From contig NZ_QJSP01000006.1 of the NCBI RefSeq assembly GCF_003217475.1, positions 266,165 through 330,164 of the forward strand: DNA of 64,000 nucleotides. Direction: 5' to 3'. Shown piece by piece: positions 26,387 to 33,989 of this stretch. This DNA comes from Williamsia limnetica (GTDB taxonomy: Bacteria; Actinomycetota; Actinomycetes; Mycobacteriales; Mycobacteriaceae). The notes under the pieces are model-generated. The model was not told the DNA's origin. It saw only the letters and a program-made list of their open reading frames with translations, and ran no database searches. The first letter of the stretch is position 1; each line of letters starts with the position of its first letter. The translations under genes and the position numbers were made by a program.

Positions 26387-27118
26387 ATGATTGGGACCAG
26401 CCGAGATGGCGACGTGCTGACCATTGAACTCCAGCGTGAGAAGCAGCGCAACGCGCTCAACCACGAACTCGTGGAGGCGCTGTCGGGGGCGTTCACCGAT
26501 GCCGTCGCCACCGGGGCGCGCGTCATCGTCCTCACCGGGCAGGGCACCGTCTTCTGTGCCGGTGCCGACCTGTCCGGTCCGGTGTACGAAGAGAACTTCC
26601 TCGACAAGCTGTTGGCGATGCTCGCCGTCATCGAAAGCGTCCCGGTGCCGGTGATCGCAGCTCTCAACGGACCGGCGATCGGTGCGGGTCTGCAATTGGC
26701 GCTCGCTGCCGATCTGCGGGTGATGGCACCCACTGCGTTCTGCGGAATTCCCGCGGCGAAAATCGGTGTCACGGTTGATGAGTGGACCATCAGGCGGTTG
26801 GTGTCCCTCGTCGGCGCGGGCGATGCCGCCGGAATCTTGATCGGCTGCGATTCGCTCACCTCCGAGCGTGCGTCCACTGTGGGCTTCGCCAATCGCATCG
26901 GCGATCTGGGCGAGGCTCAGCGGTGGGCGGCGATGATCGCAACGCTCGCTCCACTGACGCTGCAGCATTACAAACTGGTGCTCGGAGACGACGGCGCACG
27001 CGATCCGGCTCCCGAATCCCACCGTGCGGCCATGGTCAGGGCCTGGCAGAGCCAGGACATGGCGGAGGGTCGCGCCGCTCGGGCGGAGAAGCGTCAGCCT
27101 GTCTTCACCGGTCGCTGA
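26387..27118 (+). CDS. echA6: EchA6-like crotonase, probably non-catalytic acyl-CoA carrier for mycolate synthesis
   Basis: A 243-aa crotonase, the same length as M. tuberculosis EchA6 and alike from the start (MIGTSRDGDVLTIELQREKQRNALN). FCAGADLSGPVYEENF and LNGPAIGAGLQLALAADLRVMAP form the oxyanion hole. The catalytic glutamates are missing: the first site reads GIPAAKIGV and the second DEWTIRRLVSLVG, the same pattern as EchA6. In mycobacteria EchA6 binds long acyl-CoA and passes it to FAS-II, without hydratase activity. It diverges from the flavin monooxygenase rather than from accD3, which lies 13.5 kb away. Confidence 0.82.
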   Translation: MIGTSRDGDVLTIELQREKQRNALNHELVEALSGAFTDAVATGARVIVLTGQGTVFCAGADLSGPVYEENFLDKLLAMLAVIESVPVPVIAALNGPAIGAGLQLALAADLRVMAPTAFCGIPAAKIGVTVDEWTIRRLVSLVGAGDAAGILIGCDSLTSERASTVGFANRIGDLGEAQRWAAMIATLAPLTLQHYKLVLGDDGARDPAPESHRAAMVRAWQSQDMAEGRAARAEKRQPVFTGR

Positions 27119-27304
27119 CAGGCACTCCCATCGGCCCGGGTGGGTCACAGCACCTGACGTTGCATCGTCATGTCCGAAATGTCCGATTTCTGTCGGTTTT
27201 CATATCGGTAACACAACTGCAGCCCCGCAGATACATGACGGCCATAGGTTCAGCCAGTCTTCAACAAAGAGGACGCGCGGGATGGTGCACGTGAGGGGAT
27301 ATGA

Positions 27305-28993
27305 ATGTCAGTTGACAACACGGGGAAGGCGGCGGACCCGGTAGCGGGTGCTGCATTGCCCAGCAACATCAACGCGATGAGCGAGACGCTCGAGGATTAC
27401 ACCTTGAGATTCGCCCCTCGCAGCTATCGCAAATGGGGCCCCGCGGTTGTCGCGACCTCCGCTCTCGGCGGCATCGCCTACCTCGCAGACTTTGCCATCG
27501 GCGCAAACATCGGTATCGCGAACGGTACCGGTAACGCGTTGTGGGGCATCCTGATCTTTGCGGTGGTCATCGTCCTCACCGGGTACCCGCTGGCCTATTA
27601 CGCGGCTCGCTACAACATCGACCTCGACCTGATCACCCGCGGAAGCGGCTTCGGTTATTACGGGTCGGTGGTCACAAACGTCATCTTCGCGTCGTTCACG
27701 TTCATCTTCTTCGCACTCGAGGGCTCGATCATGGCGCAGGGCCTCAAACTGGGTCTGGGTATCCCGTTGTGGCTGGGCTACCTGATCTCGTCCGTGATGG
27801 TCATCCCACTGGTGATCTACGGTATGAAGACCCTTGCGACCCTTCAGGTGTGGACCACCCCGCTGTGGCTCGTCATGATGGTGCTGCCGTTCCTCTACCT
27901 GGTCATCAAGCACCCCGACGCGATCGGCGACTTCCTCGCGTTCAGCGGCGGAACCGACGCGCAAGGCGGACACGGCGTGAACTTCGCGGGCATCATGCTC
28001 GCTGCCGGCGTGTGTCTGTCGCTCATCGCGCAGATCGCCGAGCAGATCGACTACCTGCGCTTCATGCCTCCCAAGACACCCGAGAACTCCCGTCGCTGGT
28101 GGACGGCTGTGATCATGGCCGGGCCGGGCTGGGTCTTCTTCGGTGCCATCAAGCAGATCGTCGGCTTGTTCCTGGCCGTCTACCTGATCATGAACTTCGC
28201 CGACCAGGCCGGTGTTGCCAACGAGCCTGTCGAGCAGTTCCTCGCCGTCTACGAAGAGTTCATGCCGCACTGGCTGGCCATGACCCTCGCGGTGATCCTG
28301 GTCGTCATATCCCAGATCAAGATCAACGTCACCAATGCCTACTCGGGGTCGCTTGCCTGGACCAACAGCTTCACCAGGATCACCAAGACCTACCCGGGCC
28401 GGCTGTTCTTCGTGTTCTTCAACGTCGCAATCGCGTTGATCCTGATGGAAGCCAACATGTTCAGCTTCCTCAACAACATCCTCAACTTCTACGCCAACAT
28501 TGCCATCGCCTGGATCGTGGTCGTGGCCTCGGACATCGCCATCAACAAGTACCTGCTGAAGATCTCACCGAAGGTGCCGGAGTTCCGTCGCGGCATGCTC
28601 TACAACTTCAATCCGGTCGGCTTCGTCAGTGTGCTCCTCGCCGGCGGTCTCTCGATTCTGGTGTACTTCCACGCGTTCGGTGACAGCATCCAGCCGTACT
28701 CGCCCGTCGTCGCCACCATTCTGGGGCTGTTCCTTCCCCCGATCATCGCGCTGGCGACCAAGGGCAAGTACTACCTGCGTCGTACCGACGACGGCATCGA
28801 TCTCCCGATGTTCGACGAGTACGGCAATCCCGCAGACGACAAACTCATGTGCTGTGTCACCGGCATCGAGTTCGAGCGCCCCGACATGCTGATGTCGAAC
28901 AAGCCCGGTCCGAACGGGGAGAAGCAGTACATCAGCTCGCTGGCCCTCTCCTGTGACAAGACCGGGGAACACGTGCTGCCCGCCCAGAAGTAG
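27305..28993 (+). CDS. NCS1-family nucleobase/cytosine permease with polar cysteine-bearing tail
   Basis: A 562-aa transporter with about 12 hydrophobic segments (residues ~45-490). FAPRSYRKWGPAVVATSALGGIAYLADFAIGANIG at the first helices fits purine-cytosine permeases, which take up nucleobases or related compounds by cation symport. After the last helix a ~65-residue cytosolic tail contains a double cysteine (KLMCCVTG), FERPDMLMSN and a later LSCDK. That pattern resembles a worn-down form of the cysteine-rich linker that joins such permeases to signalling domains in other bacteria; here no kinase follows. It ends at the inverted repeat at 29005-29078 and is followed by a MarR gene. Confidence 0.82.
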   Translation: MSVDNTGKAADPVAGAALPSNINAMSETLEDYTLRFAPRSYRKWGPAVVATSALGGIAYLADFAIGANIGIANGTGNALWGILIFAVVIVLTGYPLAYYAARYNIDLDLITRGSGFGYYGSVVTNVIFASFTFIFFALEGSIMAQGLKLGLGIPLWLGYLISSVMVIPLVIYGMKTLATLQVWTTPLWLVMMVLPFLYLVIKHPDAIGDFLAFSGGTDAQGGHGVNFAGIMLAAGVCLSLIAQIAEQIDYLRFMPPKTPENSRRWWTAVIMAGPGWVFFGAIKQIVGLFLAVYLIMNFADQAGVANEPVEQFLAVYEEFMPHWLAMTLAVILVVISQIKINVTNAYSGSLAWTNSFTRITKTYPGRLFFVFFNVAIALILMEANMFSFLNNILNFYANIAIAWIVVVASDIAINKYLLKISPKVPEFRRGMLYNFNPVGFVSVLLAGGLSILVYFHAFGDSIQPYSPVVATILGLFLPPIIALATKGKYYLRRTDDGIDLPMFDEYGNPADDKLMCCVTGIEFERPDMLMSNKPGPNGEKQYISSLALSCDKTGEHVLPAQK

Positions 28994-29004
28994 TTCCGCC
29001 CCCC

Positions 29005-29078
29005 GCACAAACCCACCCACCCCAGGGAGAACCAGGTGTTGCAGCACCTGGGTATGCCCGGAGCGGGTGGGTTTGTGC
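29005..29078 (+). terminator. Nested inverted repeat after the NCS1 permease, probable terminator
   Basis: Perfect 14-bp outer arms GCACAAACCCACCC (29005-29018) and GGGTGGGTTTGTGC (29065-29078) enclose an inner 7-bp hairpin CCAGGTG/CACCTGG (29032-29038, 29045-29051). It begins 12 bp after the permease stop and ends 12 bp before the -10 box of the MarR gene. Confidence 0.65.
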
Positions 29079-29102
29079 GTGCTGGTTGCTAATCTCGGCC
29101 GT

Positions 29103-29552
29103 GTGGCAATCGCGGACGACGCAGTCGAGATCCGGGCGCAGGGCTGGCGCACGCTCGCGACCCTGCACGGTCTGCTCTACGGCGAATTGGAGCGAGCACT
29201 CCAGCGCGAACACACGTTGTCGGTCGTCGAATACACGGTGCTCGAGGCTCTGAGCCGTCAGGACGGCTGGCACATGCGCATGGCCCAGCTGGCACGGGCG
29301 GCGGCTCTCAGTTCGAGCGCGACCACTCGACTGGTGAATCGGCTGGTTGAACGAAACATGTTGCGGCGCCATCTCAGCGCCGACGATCGGCGTGGCATCT
29401 ACACCGAACTGACCGACGAGGGCCGGACGATGCTCGACCAGGCACGTCCGACCCACGACGCGACACTTGAGATGGCCCTGGACGAGGCACGTCGAACCCC
29501 GGAGCTCGCCCCTCTGGTGGCTGCGCTGCATGAACTGCCTGCGAGACCGTAG
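29103..29552 (+). CDS. MarR-family transcriptional regulator
   Basis: A 149-aa winged-helix regulator. The core LSVVEYTVLEALSRQDGWHMRMAQLARAAALSSSATTRLVNRLVERNMLRRHLSADDRRGIYTELTDEG runs recognition helix into wing in MarR order, including the DDRR wing motif. GTG 29103 lies 7 nt after TAATCT (leaderless), while the frame upstream runs through the terminator. The target may be the neighbouring NCS1 permease or the NAD(P)-binding protein downstream, but neither is proven. Confidence 0.87.
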   Translation: MAIADDAVEIRAQGWRTLATLHGLLYGELERALQREHTLSVVEYTVLEALSRQDGWHMRMAQLARAAALSSSATTRLVNRLVERNMLRRHLSADDRRGIYTELTDEGRTMLDQARPTHDATLEMALDEARRTPELAPLVAALHELPARP

Positions 29553-29707
29553 CCGCCGAATCGCTCGTTCGCAGGCCGTGCCTCTCCATCGCGGGTGCTC
29601 CCGATGGTTTAGCAGGCATGACCTCGGTGGAATGCCATCGCTGATGGCCTTGTTGGAATCACAAGTGCCCTAGCAAGGGCGAGCCCATCAACGACGAAGG
29701 GATTCAC

Positions 29708-30370
29708 ATGTCACGTGTCGCCATTATCGGAGGCCACGGCAAGATCGCGCTCAAGCTGGCCAAGATCCTGACCGGCGAGGGACACGAGGTCAGTTCGCTG
29801 ATCCGCAACCCTGATCAGTCCGACGACATCAGGGCAACCGGCGCGACACCGGTCATCGCCGATGTCGAGAATCTGTCCACCGACGAGATCGGTGAGGCGA
29901 TCAAGGGACACGACGCGGTGGTGTTCTCGGCAGGTGCCGGCGGCGGCAATCCCGACCGCACCTACGCGGTCGACAGAGATGCGGCCATCCGCAGCATCGA
30001 TGCCGCACTGAAGGTCGACGTACCCCGATACCTGATCGTCTCGTACTTTGGTGCCGGACTGGATCACGGCGTACCAGAAGACGATTCGTTCTACGCGTAC
30101 GCCGAGGCCAAGGCCGAGGCGGACGACTACTTGCGCAAGACGACGCTGCTGTGGACGATCATCGGACCGGGCAAGCTCACCGACGACGCCGGCACGGGCC
30201 GGATCGCCACCAAGGAGCGTGGCGCTGAGTACGACGGGGTGCCGCGCGACGACGTCGCTGCCGTGATCGCCGCAGCCCTGCAGACCCCGTCGAGCGTCGG
30301 TACCACCATCGACTTCGTCAGCGGTGAGACGCCGATCGCCGATGCAGTCCAAGGGGCCGCACCCGCCTGA
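29708..30370 (+). CDS. NAD(P)-binding Rossmann protein (atypical SDR, NAD(P)H-binding)
   Basis: A 220-aa atypical short-chain dehydrogenase with dinucleotide motif IIGGHGKIALKLAKIL at the N-terminus, VFSAGAGGGNPDRTYAVDRDAAI and a YAYAEAKAEADDYLRKTTLLWTIIGPG segment like the YwnB/NmrA-like branch. Substrate unknown. ATG 29708 follows AAGGGATTC. It is convergent with the sugar kinase and shares the terminator at 30361-30386. Confidence 0.85.
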   Translation: MSRVAIIGGHGKIALKLAKILTGEGHEVSSLIRNPDQSDDIRATGATPVIADVENLSTDEIGEAIKGHDAVVFSAGAGGGNPDRTYAVDRDAAIRSIDAALKVDVPRYLIVSYFGAGLDHGVPEDDSFYAYAEAKAEADDYLRKTTLLWTIIGPGKLTDDAGTGRIATKERGAEYDGVPRDDVAAVIAAALQTPSSVGTTIDFVSGETPIADAVQGAAPA

Positions 30371-30386
30371 CGAGTGTCAGTCGGGT
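30361..30386. terminator. Hairpin spanning two convergent stop codons, probable bidirectional terminator
   Basis: CCCGCCTGAC (30362-30371) and GTCAGTCGGG (30376-30385) pair at 9 of 10 positions around a GAGT loop, extended by an outer A-T pair. It overlaps the stop codons of both converging genes, which lie only 6 bp apart. Confidence 0.6.
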
Positions 30387-31291
30387 AGTGACTCTGTCGC
30401 AGACGTCCAGTCGAAGTCGCCGTGGTCACTGCCCAGGCCGGTGGCCACCACCCCGGCGACCGCGCATCCGAGCTGCGCAGCCCGCAACGCACTGAAGTCG
30501 TTCAATCGGCCGGCTATGAACCCGGCCGAGAACGCATCCCCGCAGCCACTGGTGTCGACAACCTCGACAGCGGTGGCTGCGGCATGTTCAGCCCCCGCCG
30601 CCGTCACCACCCATGCGCCGTCGGCTCCCGCGGTCACCGCCACGCAGCCGACCCCGCGATCGATCAGAGTGCGGCATCCCTCGATGAGGTCGGTGGCCCC
30701 GGTGAGGCCGAGAACCTGTTCGTCGTTGGGCAGCAGATAGTCCAGGTGCGGCAGCACGGCCTCGATCCACGCCAGCACCCCGGGATCGCCGGGCGCCAGT
30801 ATGTCGGCCGAAATCGTCACCCCCGCTGCGCGTATCCGTTCGAGCGTCGGCGCGAGCTCGGCCGGGCCCAGCAATTCGGGCGCCCCGATGTGGACATGGT
30901 CGGCCGAGGTCAGCAGTTCGATCGGAACCTGGTCCAGCGGGTACGCCAGGTTGGCGCCGGGTAGGTGCAACGCGGGCCGGTCGCCGTTGGTCCGGATGGG
31001 CAACACACTCATCGACGTTGGTTGATCATCCACGCGCAGAAGATGTTCGGTTACGACCCCGTGGCGTTGCAGTTGAGTGATCAACAGGTCGCCGGAATCG
31101 TCGCGCCCCAGCGCCCCGACGGTCGACACCGCAGCTCCCAGCTTGGCCAGCGTGATCGCCGTGCCGCCTGCGGGACCTGCGGGAACCAGCCTGATATGTG
31201 GAACCAGTACGGCACCTTGGCCTTCGGGGATCTCATCGACGGGGTGCACCACCACGTCGAGAACGTGAGCGCCGAACGTGACAACCTGCAT
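30377..31291 (-). CDS. PfkB-family carbohydrate kinase
   Basis: A 304-aa ribokinase-fold kinase: PAGPAGGTAITLAKLGAAVS near residue 37, NDEQVLGLTG near 190, and catalytic signature DTSGCGDAFSAGFIAG near 250, where GCGD replaces the usual GAGD but keeps the catalytic aspartate. ATG 31291 lies 4 nt after the aldolase stop, so kinase and aldolase form one operon. A phosphorylated sugar made here could be split by the aldolase. Confidence 0.87.
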   Translation of the reverse strand: MQVVTFGAHVLDVVVHPVDEIPEGQGAVLVPHIRLVPAGPAGGTAITLAKLGAAVSTVGALGRDDSGDLLITQLQRHGVVTEHLLRVDDQPTSMSVLPIRTNGDRPALHLPGANLAYPLDQVPIELLTSADHVHIGAPELLGPAELAPTLERIRAAGVTISADILAPGDPGVLAWIEAVLPHLDYLLPNDEQVLGLTGATDLIEGCRTLIDRGVGCVAVTAGADGAWVVTAAGAEHAAATAVEVVDTSGCGDAFSAGFIAGRLNDFSALRAAQLGCAVAGVVATGLGSDHGDFDWTSATESLPD

Positions 31292-31295
31292 GGTC

Positions 31296-31946
31296 CTACT
31301 TTCTCCGGAGAGGGGAGTAGCCACGCTCTGCGGCGGCCACCGCCACCTGGACGAGTTGCTCTTGGGTGAGGGTGGCCCCGGGCCCGACCGCTGCGGTCCG
31401 GAGGTAGATCTCGGCCTGCCATTCCACGAGTTCGATTCTCTCGCAGGCAGTTGCAAGTGACTCGCCGTAGGCCACCGAGCCGTGATTGCGCATGAGCGCA
31501 GCGGTACGTTCGGCGAGCGCGGCGGCCACGGCGTCGGTGAGGGCCTGGGTTCCGAAGATTTCGTGTGGGGCCACTCGTACGGCTCCGCCGAGCAGGGCGG
31601 CGGTGTAGTGCACGGCCGGCAGTTCGTCGACGAGATTGGCAACGGCGATCGAGGCGATCGGATGCGCGTGGACCACGGCTGCAGCGTCTGTCGAGCGATA
31701 GATCTCGAGATGGAGTAGCAGCTCGGACGTCGGCTTGTGGTCGGTGTCCTCGATCACTGTGCCGTCGAGATCGGTGACCACCATCTGATCGGCGGTCACT
31801 TGCGCGAGGTCGGCGCCGCTCGGGGTGGTGAACACCCGGTCGCCGTCCCGAACCGACAGGTTGCCGCCGGTGCCGATCACGAGACCGCGGGTGGCCAGTC
31901 GAGCGGCCGCGACCGCAAGTCCTTCCCGCACCGCCTCGGAGTCCAT
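31296..31946 (-). CDS. Class II aldolase/adducin family protein (fuculose-phosphate aldolase-like)
   Basis: A 216-aa zinc aldolase. Seen are GTGGNLSVRDGDRVFTTPSG near residue 24, the catalytic glutamate in TSELLLHLEIY near 70, the zinc ligands HAHP near 92 and a third histidine in RNHGSVAYG near 150. Relatives split fuculose- or ribulose-1-phosphate into DHAP and an aldehyde, or decarboxylate 3-oxo-tetronate phosphates. ATG 31946 lies 7 nt after TAACCT (leaderless). The kinase follows by 4 nt. Confidence 0.87.
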   Translation of the reverse strand: MDSEAVREGLAVAAARLATRGLVIGTGGNLSVRDGDRVFTTPSGADLAQVTADQMVVTDLDGTVIEDTDHKPTSELLLHLEIYRSTDAAAVVHAHPIASIAVANLVDELPAVHYTAALLGGAVRVAPHEIFGTQALTDAVAAALAERTAALMRNHGSVAYGESLATACERIELVEWQAEIYLRTAAVGPGATLTQEQLVQVAVAAAERGYSPLRRK

Positions 31947-32018
31947 GACGATGAGGTTATCGGGCGGTGGCGGCGATCGGGTGAAGATCGCCGCCACCGG
32001 TGGTGCTCCGTGTCGACG

Positions 32019-33392
32019 TCAGACTGCAGGTTCGAGTGCCTTGTACTGCGACCGCGAGAACCGGCCCGCCGGAGCGAACTTCGCCAGGATGGAGTTGGCG
32101 TCCTCGCCGGTGACCTGCTTGATCAGCGACTTCGCGTCGTCTACCGAGTTGATGGAGAGCACCGGTGACGGGTCGGACAGCAGGCCGAACAGCGCAGACC
32201 CGAACTTCGGGTCGGTCGCCGCGGCAGGGAACAGCACCGAGGCGTACTCGGCGAAGAGGGGATCGCGTAGGAAGATGCGGGTGGCCAGGTTGGCCGCATC
32301 GACGCGGCTGGTGAGGAACTTGTCGTAGGTGCCGGTGATCCAGGCGTCGTCGAACTCGCCGTCATGATTTTTGGCGGCGGCCAGGAACTGGGCAGCCTGG
32401 ATGAAGCCACTCTGGGCACCCTGTCCCGTGATGGGATCGTAAGATACGGCGGTGTCACCCAATGCGACGACGCGGTGGCCGCTTGCGGTGTGTCCCAATG
32501 CCTTCCGAACCACCGGCCGAACAGCGCCCTGGATCCACGAATGCGGGTCCTCTTCGATGACGCGGGTGCTGAGCACCTCGGGCAGATCCCAGTCGAAGTA
32601 CTCGCGATGCAGGTCGATCACGACCTTGTGCGCCGAATGGGCGTCGGTGACCGACCGGAAGCGTCGCTCCCACTCGCTACCCGGCTGCGCCCAACCGAGG
32701 AATGACCATGACGGTCCGGCGTCCTTGTGCAGGTACGGACCCCACCAGCCCTCACCGTGATCGGCGAAGTTGAACGCCTGATGCTTGCCGCCTGCCGGAC
32801 TCCGGTGCGCGAACACGTCGTCTCCGTGGCCGAGACCGGCGACGGTGACCAGCAGAACACTGCGCTGGGGGCTCTGGTACGGCGACCGCGACTCGTCGAC
32901 CGAGAACAGACCGGAGAGACCGGCCTTACCGGTGGCGACGAAGGTGAGATCGTTCGCGCCGGCGATGGAGTCGAGGCGATCGGGATCGACGTTCTCGACG
33001 ATGAAGCGTCCGCCCTTTTCCAGGAATTGCGTCAGGCGCTCATCGACCTTGAGGCGGGTGTCGACACCGACCGCCTCCCACCCCGGGAAGTCGGCATCGA
33101 AGTCGAGCAATTCCGCGTAGTCATGGCCGCTTCCGGTGATGGTGCGCGCGCTGATACCGGTGACCTGCGGTGCGCGACCCAGGAAGTTGTCCACTCCCAG
33201 TGCGGTTTCCGACTGCTGCGAGAGCCCGAATGTGACTGCGGTTCCGGTGGCGGGGATGTCGCGGAAGAGGCTCTGCTGATCTCTTTCGCTGTAGACGGTG
33301 ACGTCGAATCCGGCATTCAGGAACCCCACGGCTGCTGAAATACCCGTCTGGCCGGCTCCGATGATGGCGACGGAACGGTTGGTGCTGGTCAT
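32019..33392 (-). CDS. StyA-like FAD-dependent monooxygenase (styrene/indole monooxygenase family)
   Basis: A 457-aa flavoprotein with FAD motif AIIGAGQTGISAAVGFLNAG near residue 8 and the SMO-type FGLSQQSETALGVDNFLG stretch; the C-terminal half carries VVALGDTAVSYDPITGQGAQSG, where the GDxA...GQG block binds FAD as in StyA. StyA epoxidises styrene or indole with reduced FAD supplied by a separate reductase StyB. No StyB-like flavin reductase gene is in this window, so it would depend on one elsewhere. ATG 33392 follows GGAG by 8 nt; further in-frame starts lie upstream to 33443. Confidence 0.78.
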   Translation of the reverse strand: MTSTNRSVAIIGAGQTGISAAVGFLNAGFDVTVYSERDQQSLFRDIPATGTAVTFGLSQQSETALGVDNFLGRAPQVTGISARTITGSGHDYAELLDFDADFPGWEAVGVDTRLKVDERLTQFLEKGGRFIVENVDPDRLDSIAGANDLTFVATGKAGLSGLFSVDESRSPYQSPQRSVLLVTVAGLGHGDDVFAHRSPAGGKHQAFNFADHGEGWWGPYLHKDAGPSWSFLGWAQPGSEWERRFRSVTDAHSAHKVVIDLHREYFDWDLPEVLSTRVIEEDPHSWIQGAVRPVVRKALGHTASGHRVVALGDTAVSYDPITGQGAQSGFIQAAQFLAAAKNHDGEFDDAWITGTYDKFLTSRVDAANLATRIFLRDPLFAEYASVLFPAAATDPKFGSALFGLLSDPSPVLSINSVDDAKSLIKQVTGEDANSILAKFAPAGRFSRSQYKALEPAV

Positions 33393-33519
33393 TCGGCGAT
33401 CTCCAATGCTCATTGTTTGTCTGCAAACGAATACGGTGAGCATCCGCCGGGAGTCCGATCAACGGAACCCTTCGGATCAGCGGGAGATTAACTACGGGTG
33501 CAGGTCGCGGAAGTGGTCC

Positions 33520-33912
33520 TCAGAAGCCCAGACGCTCGAACCCGTGGTTGACGGCTTCGACGTTGTTTCCGTCCGGGTCGCGCAGGAAGACACCGTAATA
33601 CGTCGGGTGATACTCGGGCCAGACACGGGGTTCGTGCAAGATCTCTGCCCCGGCCCCGACGGCCAGTTCATGCACCTCGTCGACGACCTCGCGCGTTGCG
33701 GCTGCCAACGCCAGATGCACCGGCCTGATACCGGGGTCGACGAGTGGACCGAACCAGAGTTCCGGGAAGTCGCCGTCGCCGAGTGCGACCATCAGGCCGC
33801 CCGGCCCGTCGAATCGCATCACTTCCTTGACGCCGAGTGGCTCGAACACCCGGAGGTAGAACGCTGCGCTCGCGCCCGGGTCGGCGGACTGCAGACTCAG
33901 GTGGTCGATCAT
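33520..33912 (-). CDS. VOC superfamily (glyoxalase/dioxygenase-fold) protein
   Basis: A 130-aa protein with paired beta-alpha-beta-beta-beta modules: MIDHLSLQSADPGASAAFYLRVFEPLGV and RPVHLALAAATREVVDEVHELAVGAGAEIL, then YYGVFLRDPDGNNVEAVNHG. Histidines in IDHLSL and RPVHLA and a glutamate in NNVEAV are at metal-ligand positions. Function unknown; could be a lyase, isomerase or resistance protein. ATG 33912 is 6 nt after TACGAT (leaderless) and matches the family start better than GTG 33945. It follows the phosphonate operon by 77 bp. Confidence 0.83.
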   Translation of the reverse strand: MIDHLSLQSADPGASAAFYLRVFEPLGVKEVMRFDGPGGLMVALGDGDFPELWFGPLVDPGIRPVHLALAAATREVVDEVHELAVGAGAEILHEPRVWPEYHPTYYGVFLRDPDGNNVEAVNHGFERLGF

Positions 33913-33989
33913 GGCCTGATCGTAGTCCGAGGTCAGCCGTGTCACATGCGAGTTCCGGCCTCGGCTGCAGGTATTTGTCAGCCCCGGTA

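Noticed and set aside
26357..27148. N-terminal extension of the flavin monooxygenase frame
   Set aside because: It lies antisense to echA6; the FAD motif begins just after GTG 26356.
29697..29707. GCCCT-AGCA-AGGGC hairpin before the NAD(P)-binding gene as a riboswitch
   Set aside because: A 5-bp stem overlapping the ribosome-binding site is too small to call an RNA element.
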